Shown: one piece after another, positions 16,609 through 27,049 of the stretch
How positions within the stretch are numbered: position 1 is the first letter of the stretch
Layout: every line of letters begins with the position of its first letter
Assembly (NCBI RefSeq): GCF_000717645.1
Contig: NZ_JNZZ01000007.1
Location: forward strand, 183,483 to 247,482
Length of the DNA stretch: 64,000 bases
Direction: 5' to 3'
DNA from: Streptomyces californicus
GTDB lineage: Bacteria; Actinomycetota; Actinomycetes; Streptomycetales; Streptomycetaceae
Position numbers and translations under genes: made by a program
Notes under the pieces: model-generated
The model's database searches: none
Told to the model about the DNA's origin: nothing
Seen by the model: the letters and a program-made list of their open reading frames with translations, nothing else

Positions 16609-18963
16609 TCAGCAGGCGCCGAGGTCCTTCCACGCGCCCCACTGCCCGGCCGATCCGGGCGTCTCGCCCTTCGTCCACCAGGACGCCTTCCACTGGTGGC
16701 CGCCGTGGCTGACGGTGGCGCCGCCGGTGTACTCGGTGGCCGCGTTCCAGGCCGGGGCCGTGCAGCTGCCGCCCGGCTGGGTCGGCGACGGGCTCGGCGT
16801 CGGGCCGGTCGGGTTCGGCGTCGGCGTGGGGTTCGTCCCGGTGCCGGGCTCGACCACGGTGGTGCCCCGGGCCAGGTCCCCGGCGAGGGCGTAGGACTTC
16901 CCGCCGAAGGTCACGGTCCAGTTCGACGGCGTGGAGGTGGGCAGGTAGTAGACGAAGTCCAGCTCCACCGAGGCGCCGGGCGCCAGGGTCTGCCAGGCCG
17001 GCAGCTTCAGCGAGACGCGGTTGTAGTCGCCCTTCAGGCCGCCGATGTTGTTGGCCGCCTTGTGGTCGCTGCGGACGATCGTCGTGCCGAAGCCGGACTG
17101 GTCCTTGGCGTTGGCCGGGGCGGAGGTGGAGTAGTCGAACTGGAACTCCGTACCGCCCGGGAGCGTGGCCTGGGTCCGGTTGGTGATCTTCAGCTTGGGG
17201 CTGATCGGGTAGTTGGAGTCGCCCAGCGCGAACTGGCCGAAGGAGACGTCGATGTTCACGGCCTGGGTCGGCAGGTCGATCGTGGAGCGCTTGGCGCCGT
17301 ACGGGGAGGCCGACTTGAACGCGTCGTACATCGCGGTCGTCAGCGTGTCACCGGTCTCGTACTGGCCCTTGGCCGCGTTCCACCGGTAGTCGCCCGCCAG
17401 CTCCCAGATCATCGTGCCGCCGATGCCCTTGTCCACCACGTAGTCGGCCTTGGCCTTCACCGACTGCTCGTCCTCGGTGGAGAGGAACACCTTCTTCTGG
17501 GCGTTCCACAGCCAGGGGGCGACCAGCGTGGAGTCGTACTTACGGGCGTACGTGCCGGTCAGCTGGGTGTTGGCGGGGAAGCCGTAGTCGCTCAGGTAGT
17601 CCCCGACGATGCCCTTCTCCAGGTTCTTCGCGTGCCACATCGGGTTGGAACCGGCGGGCGACTCCTTGCCGTTGGAGTCCTTGTCGTGCCACAGGTTGTC
17701 GATGCCGACCGCGCCGTCACCGCACTTGGTCAGCCCCGCGCCCGCCGGGCAGTCGGTCGTGGCCGCCCTGCCCCACAGTCCGTCGGTGCCGCCCTGCACG
17801 TTCTTGAAGCCCCGCGTGTAGTACGGCAGGCCGATGTTGATGCGGCCGGCCGGCATCGAGCCGCGGAAGTAGTGGTAGGCCCAGTCGGTGTTGAGGTAGC
17901 CCGTGCCGCCGTACTGCGAGGTCGAGTACACGCTCGCCTGCGCCAGTTCGGCGTCCTTGCCGTCGTCGAACAGCGAGGCGTTCGGCCCGACGTACTCGTT
18001 CCAGGCGCCGTGCAGGTCGTAGGACATGATGTTGACGTAGTCCAGGTACTTCTGCATCTGGTACGTCTCCATGCCCCGCAGCAGGTAGCCGGAGGAGGGG
18101 GCGGCGACGGTCAGCAGGTAGTGCTTGCCGTCGGCGGCGCCCGCGCGGTCGAGCTTCTCGCGCAGCGTCTTCATCAGGGCGTCGTAGCCCTTGACCAGGC
18201 CGGCGCGGCGGCCGTTGGCCAGCGTGTGGTCCAGCGGGTTGCCCGCGTCCTTCATCGTCGTCGCGTACTCGTAGTCGATGTCGACGCCGTTGAAGCCGTA
18301 CTTCTTGATGAAGTCGACGGCCGAGTCGGCGAAGGTGTTGATGCCCGCCTGGTTGACCGACCCGTCGGCGTTGGTGGCCATCGAGTAGAAGCCGCCGGAG
18401 TTCACCCGCTTGCCGTCCGGGCCGAAGTAGCCGCCCGTCTCGGCCCAACCGCCGACGGAGACCAGGGTCTTCACGTTCGGGTGCTTCTTCTTGTACTTCG
18501 TCAGCAGGTTGAAGTGCCCCTTGTACGGGAGCGCCGGGTCCATCTCCGCGCCCGCGACGCCGGGCCAGGTCATCCCGGTGGAGGCGTTGTCGGCGCCGTC
18601 GGGGCCGACCGAGAGCTTGTTGGAGCCGTCGACGTGCGCGAAGGCGTAGTTGAGGTGCGTGACCTTGTCCCAGGGGATGTCCGGGACGAGGTAGGCGTCC
18701 TTGCCGTCCTTGCCGGTACGCCAGTTGGTGAAGTAGCCGATGACGCGCCGCTGGTGGTCGGCGCCCATCTTCTCGCGTCCGTCGGCGTCGTAGACGGAGC
18801 AGTAGGGGACGTCGACGCCGGGGGTCTGGTAAAGACCGTCGGGGCGACAGGAGTTCTGGTCGGCGGCGGCCGAGGGGCCTGCGGCGAGGGAGCTCAGCAG
18901 CAGTCCGGCGACGGCGGCGCCGGCGGCGAGCAGCGTGGCTCTCGCTCGGGTGGGGGACAGCAT
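16609..18963 (-). CDS. Secreted GH18 chitinase with C-terminal CBM5/12
   Basis: Modular extracellular chitinase of 784 residues. A signal peptide (1 to about 34, ending in GPSAAADQ) is followed by a GH18 catalytic domain with SVGGW at 169-173 and NGVDIDYE at 225-232, Glu232 being the catalytic acid; the first Asp of DxxDxDxE is Asn here. A beta-rich accessory domain (about 560-700), a Thr/Pro/Ser linker and a CBM5/12 chitin-binding domain with [11 protein letters not shown] close the protein. The ATG is preceded by AGGAGGAA. Regulation is probably through chitin or GlcNAc signalling, given the promoter repeats. By rough position it could correspond to S. coelicolor chiD, but I do not assign the symbol. 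Confidence 0.93.
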   Translation of the reverse strand: MLSPTRARATLLAAGAAVAGLLLSSLAAGPSAAADQNSCRPDGLYQTPGVDVPYCSVYDADGREKMGADHQRRVIGYFTNWRTGKDGKDAYLVPDIPWDKVTHLNYAFAHVDGSNKLSVGPDGADNASTGMTWPGVAGAEMDPALPYKGHFNLLTKYKKKHPNVKTLVSVGGWAETGGYFGPDGKRVNSGGFYSMATNADGSVNQAGINTFADSAVDFIKKYGFNGVDIDYEYATTMKDAGNPLDHTLANGRRAGLVKGYDALMKTLREKLDRAGAADGKHYLLTVAAPSSGYLLRGMETYQMQKYLDYVNIMSYDLHGAWNEYVGPNASLFDDGKDAELAQASVYSTSQYGGTGYLNTDWAYHYFRGSMPAGRINIGLPYYTRGFKNVQGGTDGLWGRAATTDCPAGAGLTKCGDGAVGIDNLWHDKDSNGKESPAGSNPMWHAKNLEKGIVGDYLSDYGFPANTQLTGTYARKYDSTLVAPWLWNAQKKVFLSTEDEQSVKAKADYVVDKGIGGTMIWELAGDYRWNAAKGQYETGDTLTTAMYDAFKSASPYGAKRSTIDLPTQAVNIDVSFGQFALGDSNYPISPKLKITNRTQATLPGGTEFQFDYSTSAPANAKDQSGFGTTIVRSDHKAANNIGGLKGDYNRVSLKLPAWQTLAPGASVELDFVYYLPTSTPSNWTVTFGGKSYALAGDLARGTTVVEPGTGTNPTPTPNPTGPTPSPSPTQPGGSCTAPAWNAATEYTGGATVSHGGHQWKASWWTKGETPGSAGQWGAWKDLGAC

Positions 18964-19074
18964 GTGGTCGTTCCTCCTGGGGAGGTCGGCAGAACACGAC
19001 TGGCTGAAAGGGGGTGGGTCTGTCGGGGTCCCGGTGTGCGCGCACCGTGGGACCGAACCTCGGAGGTGACGCAG

Positions 19075-19116
19075 AGATTAAGAGGACTAGACCAGAGCGT
19101 CAATAGGTCTGGACCT
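19075..19116 (-). promoter_or_regulatory. Chitinase promoter with DasR/chi63-type repeats
   Basis: On the minus strand: TTGACG (19103-19098), 17 nt, TAATCT (19080-19075), a well-formed vegetative promoter. Two repeats related to TGGTCTAGACCA flank the -35: AGGTCCAGACCT (19116-19105) upstream and CTGGTCTAGTCC (19095-19084) in the spacer, 21 nt apart. The layout is that known for Streptomyces chitinase genes, where DasR and pathway regulators act. Confidence 0.8.
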
Positions 19117-19256
19117 TTACGGTTCGACTTCGTTAATGACGACGTTGTCGCGTTCGTCCCGGCGGGAATGCGCCACCCCTGGTTGTGACCCAGCCCACAG
19201 TGGTCACCCGCATGGCCGTGCGGCGTCCGTGGCAGACTGGTTGCGTACCAGTAGCA

Positions 19257-19383
19257 GCGCACTCCGGGGTCGGTGCAATTCCGAACCGGCGGTTACAGTC
19301 CGCGACCCGTCCGCAGCCAGCGGCCGGTTGACCAGGTGAAATTCCTGGACCGACGGTTAAAGTCCGGATGGGAGGCAGTGCGC
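19257..19383 (+). ncRNA. FMN riboswitch (RFN element)
   Basis: Matches the RFN core: GGTGCAATTCCGAACCGGCG, GGTTACAGTCCGCGACCC, GTGAAATTCCTGGACCGACG, GGTTAAAGTCCGGATGGGAG in order. The closing P1 helix is GCGCACT (19257-19263) with AGTGCGC (19377-19383). It precedes the riboflavin operon, so FMN should lower rib expression. Confidence 0.95.
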
Positions 19384-19461
19384 GGCGGTTCGTCATCGGT
19401 ACGCCGCCGTCGGCGGACGCATGGCCGGGATTCCCTCCCGTCCCCGTGCGGTCCCGGCGTT

Positions 19462-19478
19462 CCCCGTTCGCGGGGTTT
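19462..19478 (+). terminator. Possible riboswitch-controlled terminator
   Basis: CCCCG-TTCG-CGGGG followed by TTT, about 80 nt after the riboswitch, with flanking CCGG sequences that can extend the helix. It could be the off-state terminator of the expression platform, although sequestration of the ribD SD is an alternative. Confidence 0.4.
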
Positions 19479-19559
19479 CCGGCGTTTCCGCTGGTGACCG
19501 CTTTCTCTGTCGTCATCGACAGGCCCCGGAGTCCGTGCCCGAAGAGGCAGGAGGACCCG

Positions 19560-20669
19560 GTGGACACCGCAGCCGACACCACCGCCATGCGCCGAGCGAT
19601 CACGCTCGCAGCGCGCGGTCTCGGCTCGACCAGCCCCAACCCGGTCGTCGGCTGTGTGATCACCGACGCCGCCGGGACCGTGGTCGGCGAAGGCTTCCAC
19701 CAGCGCGCCGGAGGGCCGCACGCCGAGGTCCACGCACTGCGCGCGGCCGGAGAGCGGGCCCGCGGCGCCACCGCCTACGTCACGCTCGAACCCTGTGACC
19801 ACACGGGCCGCACGGGCCCCTGCTCCCAGGCGCTCCTGGCCGCCGGCGTCAGCCGCGTCGTCTACGCGGTCGCCGACCCGGACCCGCGGGCCGGCGGCGG
19901 CGGTGACACCCTGCGCGCGGCCGGGGTCCGGACCGAGCGCGGGCTGCTCGCGGACGAGGCCGAAGCGGGCAACGCCGCCTGGCTGACCTCGGCGCGCCTC
20001 GGCCGCCCGTACGTCCTGTGGAAGTACGCCGCCACCCTCGACGGCCGGATCGCCGCCGCCGACGCCACCAGCCGCTGGATCACCTCGCCCGAGGCCCGCG
20101 CCGACGTCCACCGGCTGCGCGCCGAGGCCGACGCCGTGCTCGTTGGCTCCGGCACGGCCCGCACCGACGACCCCCAGCTGGGCGTGCGCGGCATCGACGG
20201 GGCCGCCCAGCCGCTCCGCGTCGTCGTCGACACGGACGCCACCGCCGTGCGGCCCGGCGCCCGGGTCCTGGACGCCACCGCGCCCACCCTGGTCGCCGTC
20301 GCCGACGACGCCCCGGCCGGCCACCTCCCCGAGGACGCCGTCCTGCGGCTGCCCCGCGCCGCCACCGGCCGCGGGCTCGACCTCGACGCCCTCCTGGAGG
20401 CCCTGCACGCCCGGGGCGTCCGCTCCGTACTCCTCGAAGGCGGCCCCACCCTCGCGGGCGCCCTCGTCGCCGCCGGGAAGGTCGACAAGGTCGTCGGCTA
20501 CCTCGCCCCGGTCCTGCTCGGCGCCGGCCCCGCCGCCCTCGCCGACGCCGGAATCACCACCATCTCCCAGGCGTTGCGGCTCGATGTGACCGAGACCGTG
20601 CCGATCGGCCCCGATCTGCGCGTCACCGCCGTGCCCGCCGTCCCCGCCCCTGCTCGGAAGGGAAACTGA
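19560..20669 (+). CDS. ribD: Bifunctional riboflavin deaminase/reductase RibD
   Basis: Catalyses the second and third steps of riboflavin synthesis: deamination of the pyrimidine, then reduction of the ribosyl side chain. With the GTG at 19560, preceded by AGGAGG, the protein is 369 residues. The N-terminal zinc deaminase has His54-Ala-Glu56 and the cysteines Cys79 and Cys88 (PCDHTGRTGPC); the C-terminal reductase starts near 150 with YVLWKYAATLDGRIA. It is the first gene after the FMN riboswitch. Its TGA is immediately followed by the ribE GTG, so translation is coupled. Confidence 0.95.
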   Translation: MDTAADTTAMRRAITLAARGLGSTSPNPVVGCVITDAAGTVVGEGFHQRAGGPHAEVHALRAAGERARGATAYVTLEPCDHTGRTGPCSQALLAAGVSRVVYAVADPDPRAGGGGDTLRAAGVRTERGLLADEAEAGNAAWLTSARLGRPYVLWKYAATLDGRIAAADATSRWITSPEARADVHRLRAEADAVLVGSGTARTDDPQLGVRGIDGAAQPLRVVVDTDATAVRPGARVLDATAPTLVAVADDAPAGHLPEDAVLRLPRAATGRGLDLDALLEALHARGVRSVLLEGGPTLAGALVAAGKVDKVVGYLAPVLLGAGPAALADAGITTISQALRLDVTETVPIGPDLRVTAVPAVPAPARKGN

Positions 20670-21278
20670 GTGTTCACCGGAATCATCGAAGAACTGGGTG
20701 AGGTCACCGCCGTCGAGCAGCTGGCCGACGCCTCCCGCTTCCGGCTGCGCGGCCCCCTCGTCACCGAGGGCGCGAAGCACGGCGACTCCATCGCGGTCAA
20801 CGGCGTCTGCCTCACCGTCGTGGACACCGCCGACGGCGCGTTCACCGCCGACGTGATGGCCGAGACCCTGAAGCGCTCCAGCCTCGGCGCCCTCGCCCCC
20901 GGCTCCCGGGTCAACCTGGAGCGCCCGATGGCGCTCGGCGGCCGGCTCGGCGGACACCTCGTCCAGGGCCACGTGGACGGCACCGGCACCATCGTCGAGC
21001 GCACCCCCTCCGAGCACTGGGAGCTCGTCAAGGTCTCCCTCCCGCCCGAGCTGACCCGGTACGTCGTGGAGAAGGGCTCCATCACCGTCGACGGCGTCAG
21101 CCTCACCGTCGTCGACGCGGCGGCCGACTTCTTCACCGTCAGCCTCATCCCCACCACGCTCGCCCTGACCACGCTCGGCCACAAGCAGCCCGGCGACCCG
21201 GTCAACCTGGAGGTCGACGTGATCGCCAAGTACGTCGAGCGGATGCTCGGCGACCGCACCGGACAGGACCCGCGATGA
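20670..21278 (+). CDS. ribE: Riboflavin synthase alpha chain
   Basis: Dismutates two 6,7-dimethyl-8-ribityllumazine molecules to riboflavin. It is 202 residues with the expected two beta-barrel lumazine-binding halves: the first starts [10 protein letters not shown] with GVCLTV, the second repeats [13 protein letters not shown] and GVSLTV. Start is a GTG directly after the ribD stop. The end overlaps ribM by 4 nt (ATGA). Confidence 0.95.
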   Translation: MFTGIIEELGEVTAVEQLADASRFRLRGPLVTEGAKHGDSIAVNGVCLTVVDTADGAFTADVMAETLKRSSLGALAPGSRVNLERPMALGGRLGGHLVQGHVDGTGTIVERTPSEHWELVKVSLPPELTRYVVEKGSITVDGVSLTVVDAAADFFTVSLIPTTLALTTLGHKQPGDPVNLEVDVIAKYVERMLGDRTGQDPR

Positions 21279-21915
21279 ACCTCGCGAACTGGCTCAACTC
21301 CGAGGCGTTCACCGTCGTCGGCCAGCACATCAAGTGGTCGGACATGATCGGCAACATCATCGGTCTGATCGCCCTGGCCCTCGGCTGGCGGCGCTCCATC
21401 TGGACCTGGCCCGCCCAGCTCCTCTCCGGCGTGATCCTGCTGGTCGCCTTCGCCTCCGCGCACCTCTCCGGCAGCGCGGGCAAGCAGCTCGTCGTCATCG
21501 TCGTCGCCCTGTGGGGCTGGTGGTCCTGGAACCGGGGCAGGCAGCAGGCGCAGGACGGCTCCATCGCCGTCCGCTTCGCCACCTGGCGCGAGCGCGGCGT
21601 GCTGATCGGCGCCGCGGCCCTCGGCACCCTCGCCGTCGGCGGCCTGTTCACCGCGGTCCCGTCGCTGTCCTGGGACCCGTGGCCGGACGCGTACATCTTC
21701 GTCGGCACCGTCGTCGCGATGTACGCCCAGGCCCGCGGCATGGTCGAGTTCTGGTTCGCCTGGCTGCTGGTCGACCTGGTCGGCGTCCCGCTGAACTTCG
21801 CCAACGGGTTCGCCTTCTCCGGCTTCGTCTACGTGATCTACGGCGCCCTCGTCCTGTGGGGGATGCGCGACTGGTGGCTGCGTTCGCGGACACCCGCTCT
21901 GAAGGGAGCCACGGC

Positions 21916-21919
<4 letters not shown>
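21275..21919 (+). CDS. ribM: Riboflavin transporter RibM (PnuC family)
   Basis: Integral membrane protein of 214 residues with about seven hydrophobic segments and the PnuC-like tryptophan-rich pattern ([10 protein letters not shown] near the middle, [16 protein letters not shown] later). PnuC proteins carry out facilitated uptake of vitamins; the version inside actinobacterial rib operons, RibM, imports riboflavin. Its position between ribE and ribBA, with 4-nt overlaps on both sides and under the FMN riboswitch, supports riboflavin rather than nicotinamide riboside as the substrate. Confidence 0.9.
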
Positions 21920-23217
<1,298 letters not shown>

Positions 23218-23248
23218 CCACCACCACGCAATCACCACCAGGAGAGAC

Positions 23249-23734
23249 ATGAGCGGCAAGGGTGCACCCGAACTGTCCGTACGCAACTGCGGCGACCTCC
23301 GCGTAGCCGTCATCGCGGCCCAGTGGCACGAGAAGGTCATGGACGGGCTCGTCGACGGCGCCCTGCGCGCCCTGCACGAGCTGGGCATCGACGAGCCGAC
23401 CCTCCTGCGCGTCCCCGGCTCCTTCGAGCTGCCCGTCGTCGCCAAGGTGCTCGCCGGACGCGGCTACGACGCGATCGTCGCCCTCGGCGTGGTCATCCGG
23501 GGCGGCACCCCCCACTTCGAGTACGTCTCCCAGGGCGTCACCCTCGGACTCACCCAGGTCACCGTGGACACCGGTGTTCCCGTCGGCTTCGGCGTCCTCA
23601 CCTGCGACACCGAGGAGCAGGCGCTCGACCGGGCGGGACTCGAAGGCTCCAACGAGGACAAGGGGCACGAAGCGGTCACCGCCGCCGTGGCCACCGCCGC
23701 CACGCTGCGGACCGTCAGCGAACCCTGGCGCTGA
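23249..23734 (+). CDS. ribH: 6,7-dimethyl-8-ribityllumazine synthase
   Basis: Condenses DHBP with the ribityl-pyrimidine to lumazine. It is 161 residues, normal for the icosahedral or pentameric enzyme. Motifs include the PGSFELP segment, [16 protein letters not shown] with the catalytic His, and [18 protein letters not shown]. An AGGAGAG site precedes the ATG. It completes the riboflavin operon; hisE follows after 35 nt. Confidence 0.95.
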
Positions 23735-23769
23735 GTACCCCCGGGCGACCCCGTATTCTGAGGACCATC

Positions 23770-24042
23770 ATGGCGAACAAAACCTTCGAAGAGCTCTTCG
23801 CCGAGCTCCAGCTCAAGGCCGCCGAGGGCGACCCCGCGACCTCCCGCACCGCCGAACTGGTGGGCAAGGGCGTGCACGCCATCGGCAAGAAGGTCGTCGA
23901 GGAGGCCGCCGAGGTCTGGATGGCCGCCGAGTACGAGGGCAAGGAAGCCGCCGCCGAGGAGATCTCCCAGCTGCTGTACCACGTCCAGGTGATGATGGTC
24001 GCCCGCGGGATCTCGCTCGACGACGTCTACTCCCATCTCTGA
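23770..24042 (+). CDS. hisE: Phosphoribosyl-ATP pyrophosphatase
   Basis: Second step of histidine biosynthesis: hydrolysis of phosphoribosyl-ATP to phosphoribosyl-AMP. A 90-residue all-helical MazG-fold protein with the metal-binding EEAAEV and the [10 protein letters not shown] segment. The ATG at 23770 follows GAGGA. Its location next to hisG, 97 nt upstream, pairs the first two enzymes of the pathway. Confidence 0.94.
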   Translation: MANKTFEELFAELQLKAAEGDPATSRTAELVGKGVHAIGKKVVEEAAEVWMAAEYEGKEAAAEEISQLLYHVQVMMVARGISLDDVYSHL

Positions 24043-24139
24043 GCCGACCTCCCCGCCGCCGGCCCCCCCGGGGCCCGGCCCGAGCGACACCAGCGCGACA
24101 CCGCCCGCACACTCCCCCCGCACGAAGGAAGCCGACCTC

Positions 24140-24988
24140 ATGCTGCGCATCGCCGTCCCCAACAAGGGTTCACTCTCCGGGCCTGCGATGGCGATGCTCC
24201 ATGAGGCCGGCTACCAGCAGCGCAAGGAGTCGAAGGAACTGGTCCTGGTCGACCCCTCGAACGAGGTCGAGTTCTTCTACCTCCGCCCCCGCGACATCGC
24301 GATCTACGTCAGCTCCGGCAAGCTCGACATCGGCATCACCGGCCGCGACCTGCTGCTGGACTCCGGAGCCGACTCCGAGGAGATCCTCCAGCTCGGCTTC
24401 GCCCGCTCCACCTTCCGCTACGCCACCAAGCCCGGCACGGCGGCGGGCCCCGAGGACTTCGACGGCATGACGATCGCCACCTCCTACGAGGGCATCGTCG
24501 CGAACCACCTGGACAAGGCGGGCGTCAAGGCGTCCGTCGTCCACCTCGACGGGGCGGTCGAGACCGCCATCGAACTGGGCGTCGCCCAGATCATCGCCGA
24601 CGTGGTCGAGACCGGCACCAGCCTGCGCAACGCCGGACTCGAAGTGATCGGCGAGCCGATCATGACGTCCGAGGCCGTCGTCATCCGCCGCCACGGCGCG
24701 CCCGCCGACGACCCCAAGGTGCAGCAGTTCCTCCGCCGCCTCCAGGGCGTCCTGGTCGCCCGGTCCTACGTGATGATGGACTACGACTGCCGCGTCGAGC
24801 ACCTGGAACGCGCCGTCGCCCTCACCCCCGGCCTGGAGTCCCCGACCATCTCCCCGCTGCACCACGAGGGCTGGGTCGCCGTCCGCTCCATGGTCGCCGC
24901 CAAGGAGGCGCAGCGGATCATGGACGACCTGTACGAGCTCGGCGCCCGCGCCATCCTCACCACGGCCATCCACGCCTGCCGCCTCTGA
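24140..24988 (+). CDS. hisG: ATP phosphoribosyltransferase (long form)
   Basis: First committed step of histidine synthesis, transfer of the phosphoribosyl group from PRPP to ATP. It is 282 residues, which is the long, histidine-inhibited form; the ACT-like regulatory domain occupies roughly the last 75 residues. The N-terminus RIAVPNKGSLSG and the PRPP-binding stretch around ADVVETGTSLR are clear. An AAGGAAG site precedes the ATG. It follows hisE and precedes a PH-domain gene by 38 nt. Confidence 0.95.
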   Translation: MLRIAVPNKGSLSGPAMAMLHEAGYQQRKESKELVLVDPSNEVEFFYLRPRDIAIYVSSGKLDIGITGRDLLLDSGADSEEILQLGFARSTFRYATKPGTAAGPEDFDGMTIATSYEGIVANHLDKAGVKASVVHLDGAVETAIELGVAQIIADVVETGTSLRNAGLEVIGEPIMTSEAVVIRRHGAPADDPKVQQFLRRLQGVLVARSYVMMDYDCRVEHLERAVALTPGLESPTISPLHHEGWVAVRSMVAAKEAQRIMDDLYELGARAILTTAIHACRL

Positions 24989-25026
24989 CGGCCCCGGCCG
25001 CCCGCACCTCCCGAGAGAAGACCCTG

Positions 25027-25497
25027 ATGTCCGCGCCCAGGACCGAACTCCCCACCCTGCCGGTCACCTTCCGGCCCACCCTCACCCGGGTGGTCCTGCT
25101 GAGCGTGGGCCTGGCGATGTTCCTCGTCATCACCGTCGTCGCGCTGACGCTGGAACGGCTCAACCCGGGGGAGCGGGCCAGCTTCGTCTTCATCGCGGCG
25201 CTCTTCTTCGGTGTCCTGGCCCTGCTCAGCAGGCCCCGGGTCTCCGCCGACGACACCGGGGTCACCGTCGTCAACCTCACCCGGACCCGCAGGCTGGCGT
25301 GGCAGGAGATCCTCCGCGTCAACCTGCGCTCCGGCGACCCCTGGGTCTTCCTCGACCTCAGCGACGGCACCAGCCTGCCCGCCCTCGGCATCCAGCCCGG
25401 CCTCGCCAAGGAGCGGGCCATCCGCGACGCCCGCGCCCTGCGCGCCCTGGCCGAGACGCGCGGCGCCGGGAGCGACGACACCGCCTCAGGCGCCTGA
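25027..25497 (+). CDS. PH-domain (bPH2-like) membrane protein
   Basis: A 156-residue protein with two hydrophobic segments near the N-terminus (about 20-40 and 52-68), followed by a bacterial PH-like domain with the LAWQEILRVNLRSGDPWVFLDLSDGTSLPALG pattern spread over residues 95-130. Such proteins are common next to hisG in Streptomyces. Function is unknown; the domain probably sits on the cytoplasmic face. It may be cotranscribed with hisG, from which it is separated by 38 nt. Confidence 0.75.
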   Translation: MSAPRTELPTLPVTFRPTLTRVVLLSVGLAMFLVITVVALTLERLNPGERASFVFIAALFFGVLALLSRPRVSADDTGVTVVNLTRTRRLAWQEILRVNLRSGDPWVFLDLSDGTSLPALGIQPGLAKERAIRDARALRALAETRGAGSDDTASGA

Positions 25498-25690
25498 TCC
25501 CCTGCCCGGCACCCCCTCCTCGCGTCTACTCTGGTGTGCGGCGGCGCCCCGTGCGCCCCGCCCCGCCCGCACCACGGCCCCGACCGGGGCCCGCGGGGTT
25601 CTTCCTGCGACCCAAGGAGTGACTCCTTCCAGCAATGGACGGATCGTCCGGTAGTACCTGCGCCGCCCCTTCCCCGGAGGCGGCGGCCTC
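25498..25690 (+). promoter_or_regulatory. Leader with three inverted repeats before the CNNM/CorC genes
   Basis: 193 nt. AAGGAGT-G-ACTCCTT at 25614-25628, GGACG-GAT-CGTCC at 25637-25649, and a GCCGCC/GGCGGC hairpin just before the start codon. The series is compatible with a structured leader controlling the downstream metal-transport-like genes, but I cannot match it to a known riboswitch class. Confidence 0.35.
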
Positions 25691-27049
25691 ATGACCACCC
25701 CCCTGCTGCTCCTCGCGGCGGCCTTCCTCCTCATCCTCGCCAACGGATTCTTCGTGGCGGCCGAGTTCGGGCTCGTCACCGTGGACCGGCCCGACGCGGA
25801 GCGCGCCGCCGCCGAGGGCGACCGACGGGCCCGCACCGTCGTCCACGCCCTGCGCGAACTCTCCTTCCAGCTCTCCGGCACCCAGCTCGGCATCACCCTC
25901 ACCTCCCTGGTGGTGGGCATGCTCGCCGAACCGGCCCTCGCCCAGCTCCTCGCCGGACCTCTCACCGCCACCGGGCTCCCCGCGGGCGCCGTGTCCGGCG
26001 TCAGCGTCGTCATCGGCATGCTGCTGGCCTCGGCCGTCCAGATGGTCGTCGGCGAACTCGTGCCCAAGAACTGGGCGGTCTCCCGGCCGCTCCAGGTGGC
26101 CCGCTTCGTCGCCGGACCGCAGGCCCGCTTCGCCGCCCTGCTGCGCCCGGTGATCACCCTCCTCAACACCCTGGCCAACCGGCTGGTGCGGCTCCTGGGC
26201 GTCGAGCCCACCGACGAGCTGGCCTCCGCCCGCACCCCGGGCGAGCTGGGCTCCCTGGCCCGGCACTCGGCCCGCGCCGGAGCGCTGGAACAGGACACCG
26301 CCGACCTCTTCGTCCGGTCGCTCTCGCTGGCCGGACTCACCGCCCAGCACGTCATGACCCCCCGGGTGAAGGTCAGCGCGCTGCACTCCTCCGCGACCGC
26401 CGAGGACGTCCTCAACCTCACCCGCGCCACCGGCCTCTCCCGCTTCCCGGTCTACCGGGACCGCATCGACGAGGTCGTCGGCATGGTCCACCTCAAGGAC
26501 GCCCTCGCCGTCCCCGCCGCCGAGCGCCTGCGCACTCCGGCCGGGCTGATCGCCGTGGCCCCGCTCCTGGTCCCCGTCACGCTCCCGGTGGAGCAGTTGC
26601 TGCGGCGGCTGCGCCACGAACAGCCGATAGCCGTGGTCGTCGACGAGTACGGCGGCACCGCCGGGGTCGTCACCCTGGAGGACATCATCGAGGAGCTCGT
26701 CGGCGAGGTCCGCGACGAGCACGACGCCGAGGGCGCCGGCCGCCCCGAGCTGACCGCCACCACCGGCGAGGACGGCCGCCCGGCCTGGGACGCCGAGGGC
26801 AGTTGCCGGGTCCACACCCTGCGCCGCGGCGGCCTGGACGTGCCCGAAGGGCCGTACGAGACCGTCGCCGGCCTCGTCGCGGGGCTCCTGGGCCGCATCC
26901 CCGCCCCCGGCGACGTGGCCGAACTGCCCGGCCTGCGGATCTCCGTCCGCCAGGTCGGCCACAACCGCGCGGAACGGGTCCGGTTCACCCGGACGCCCGG
27001 CCCGCGGCTCGACCAGGCCGCCGGCGCCCTGCTGGAGGCCGCGCGATGA
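25691..27049 (+). CDS. CNNM/CorC-type membrane protein (hemolysin family)
   Basis: A 452-residue protein with the classical order: DUF21 transmembrane domain (residues 1 to about 190; it opens with LLLLAAAFLLILANGFFVAA), a CBS pair (about 205-340; DVMTPR-type segment appears as HVMTPRVKVSALHS), and a C-terminal CorC_HlyC domain. The VVDEYGGTAGVVTLEDIIEE box is intact. Members of this family are Mg2+/Co2+ efflux or transport-linked proteins in the cytoplasmic membrane. It overlaps the next paralogue by 4 nt (ATGA). Confidence 0.9.
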   Translation: MTTPLLLLAAAFLLILANGFFVAAEFGLVTVDRPDAERAAAEGDRRARTVVHALRELSFQLSGTQLGITLTSLVVGMLAEPALAQLLAGPLTATGLPAGAVSGVSVVIGMLLASAVQMVVGELVPKNWAVSRPLQVARFVAGPQARFAALLRPVITLLNTLANRLVRLLGVEPTDELASARTPGELGSLARHSARAGALEQDTADLFVRSLSLAGLTAQHVMTPRVKVSALHSSATAEDVLNLTRATGLSRFPVYRDRIDEVVGMVHLKDALAVPAAERLRTPAGLIAVAPLLVPVTLPVEQLLRRLRHEQPIAVVVDEYGGTAGVVTLEDIIEELVGEVRDEHDAEGAGRPELTATTGEDGRPAWDAEGSCRVHTLRRGGLDVPEGPYETVAGLVAGLLGRIPAPGDVAELPGLRISVRQVGHNRAERVRFTRTPGPRLDQAAGALLEAAR

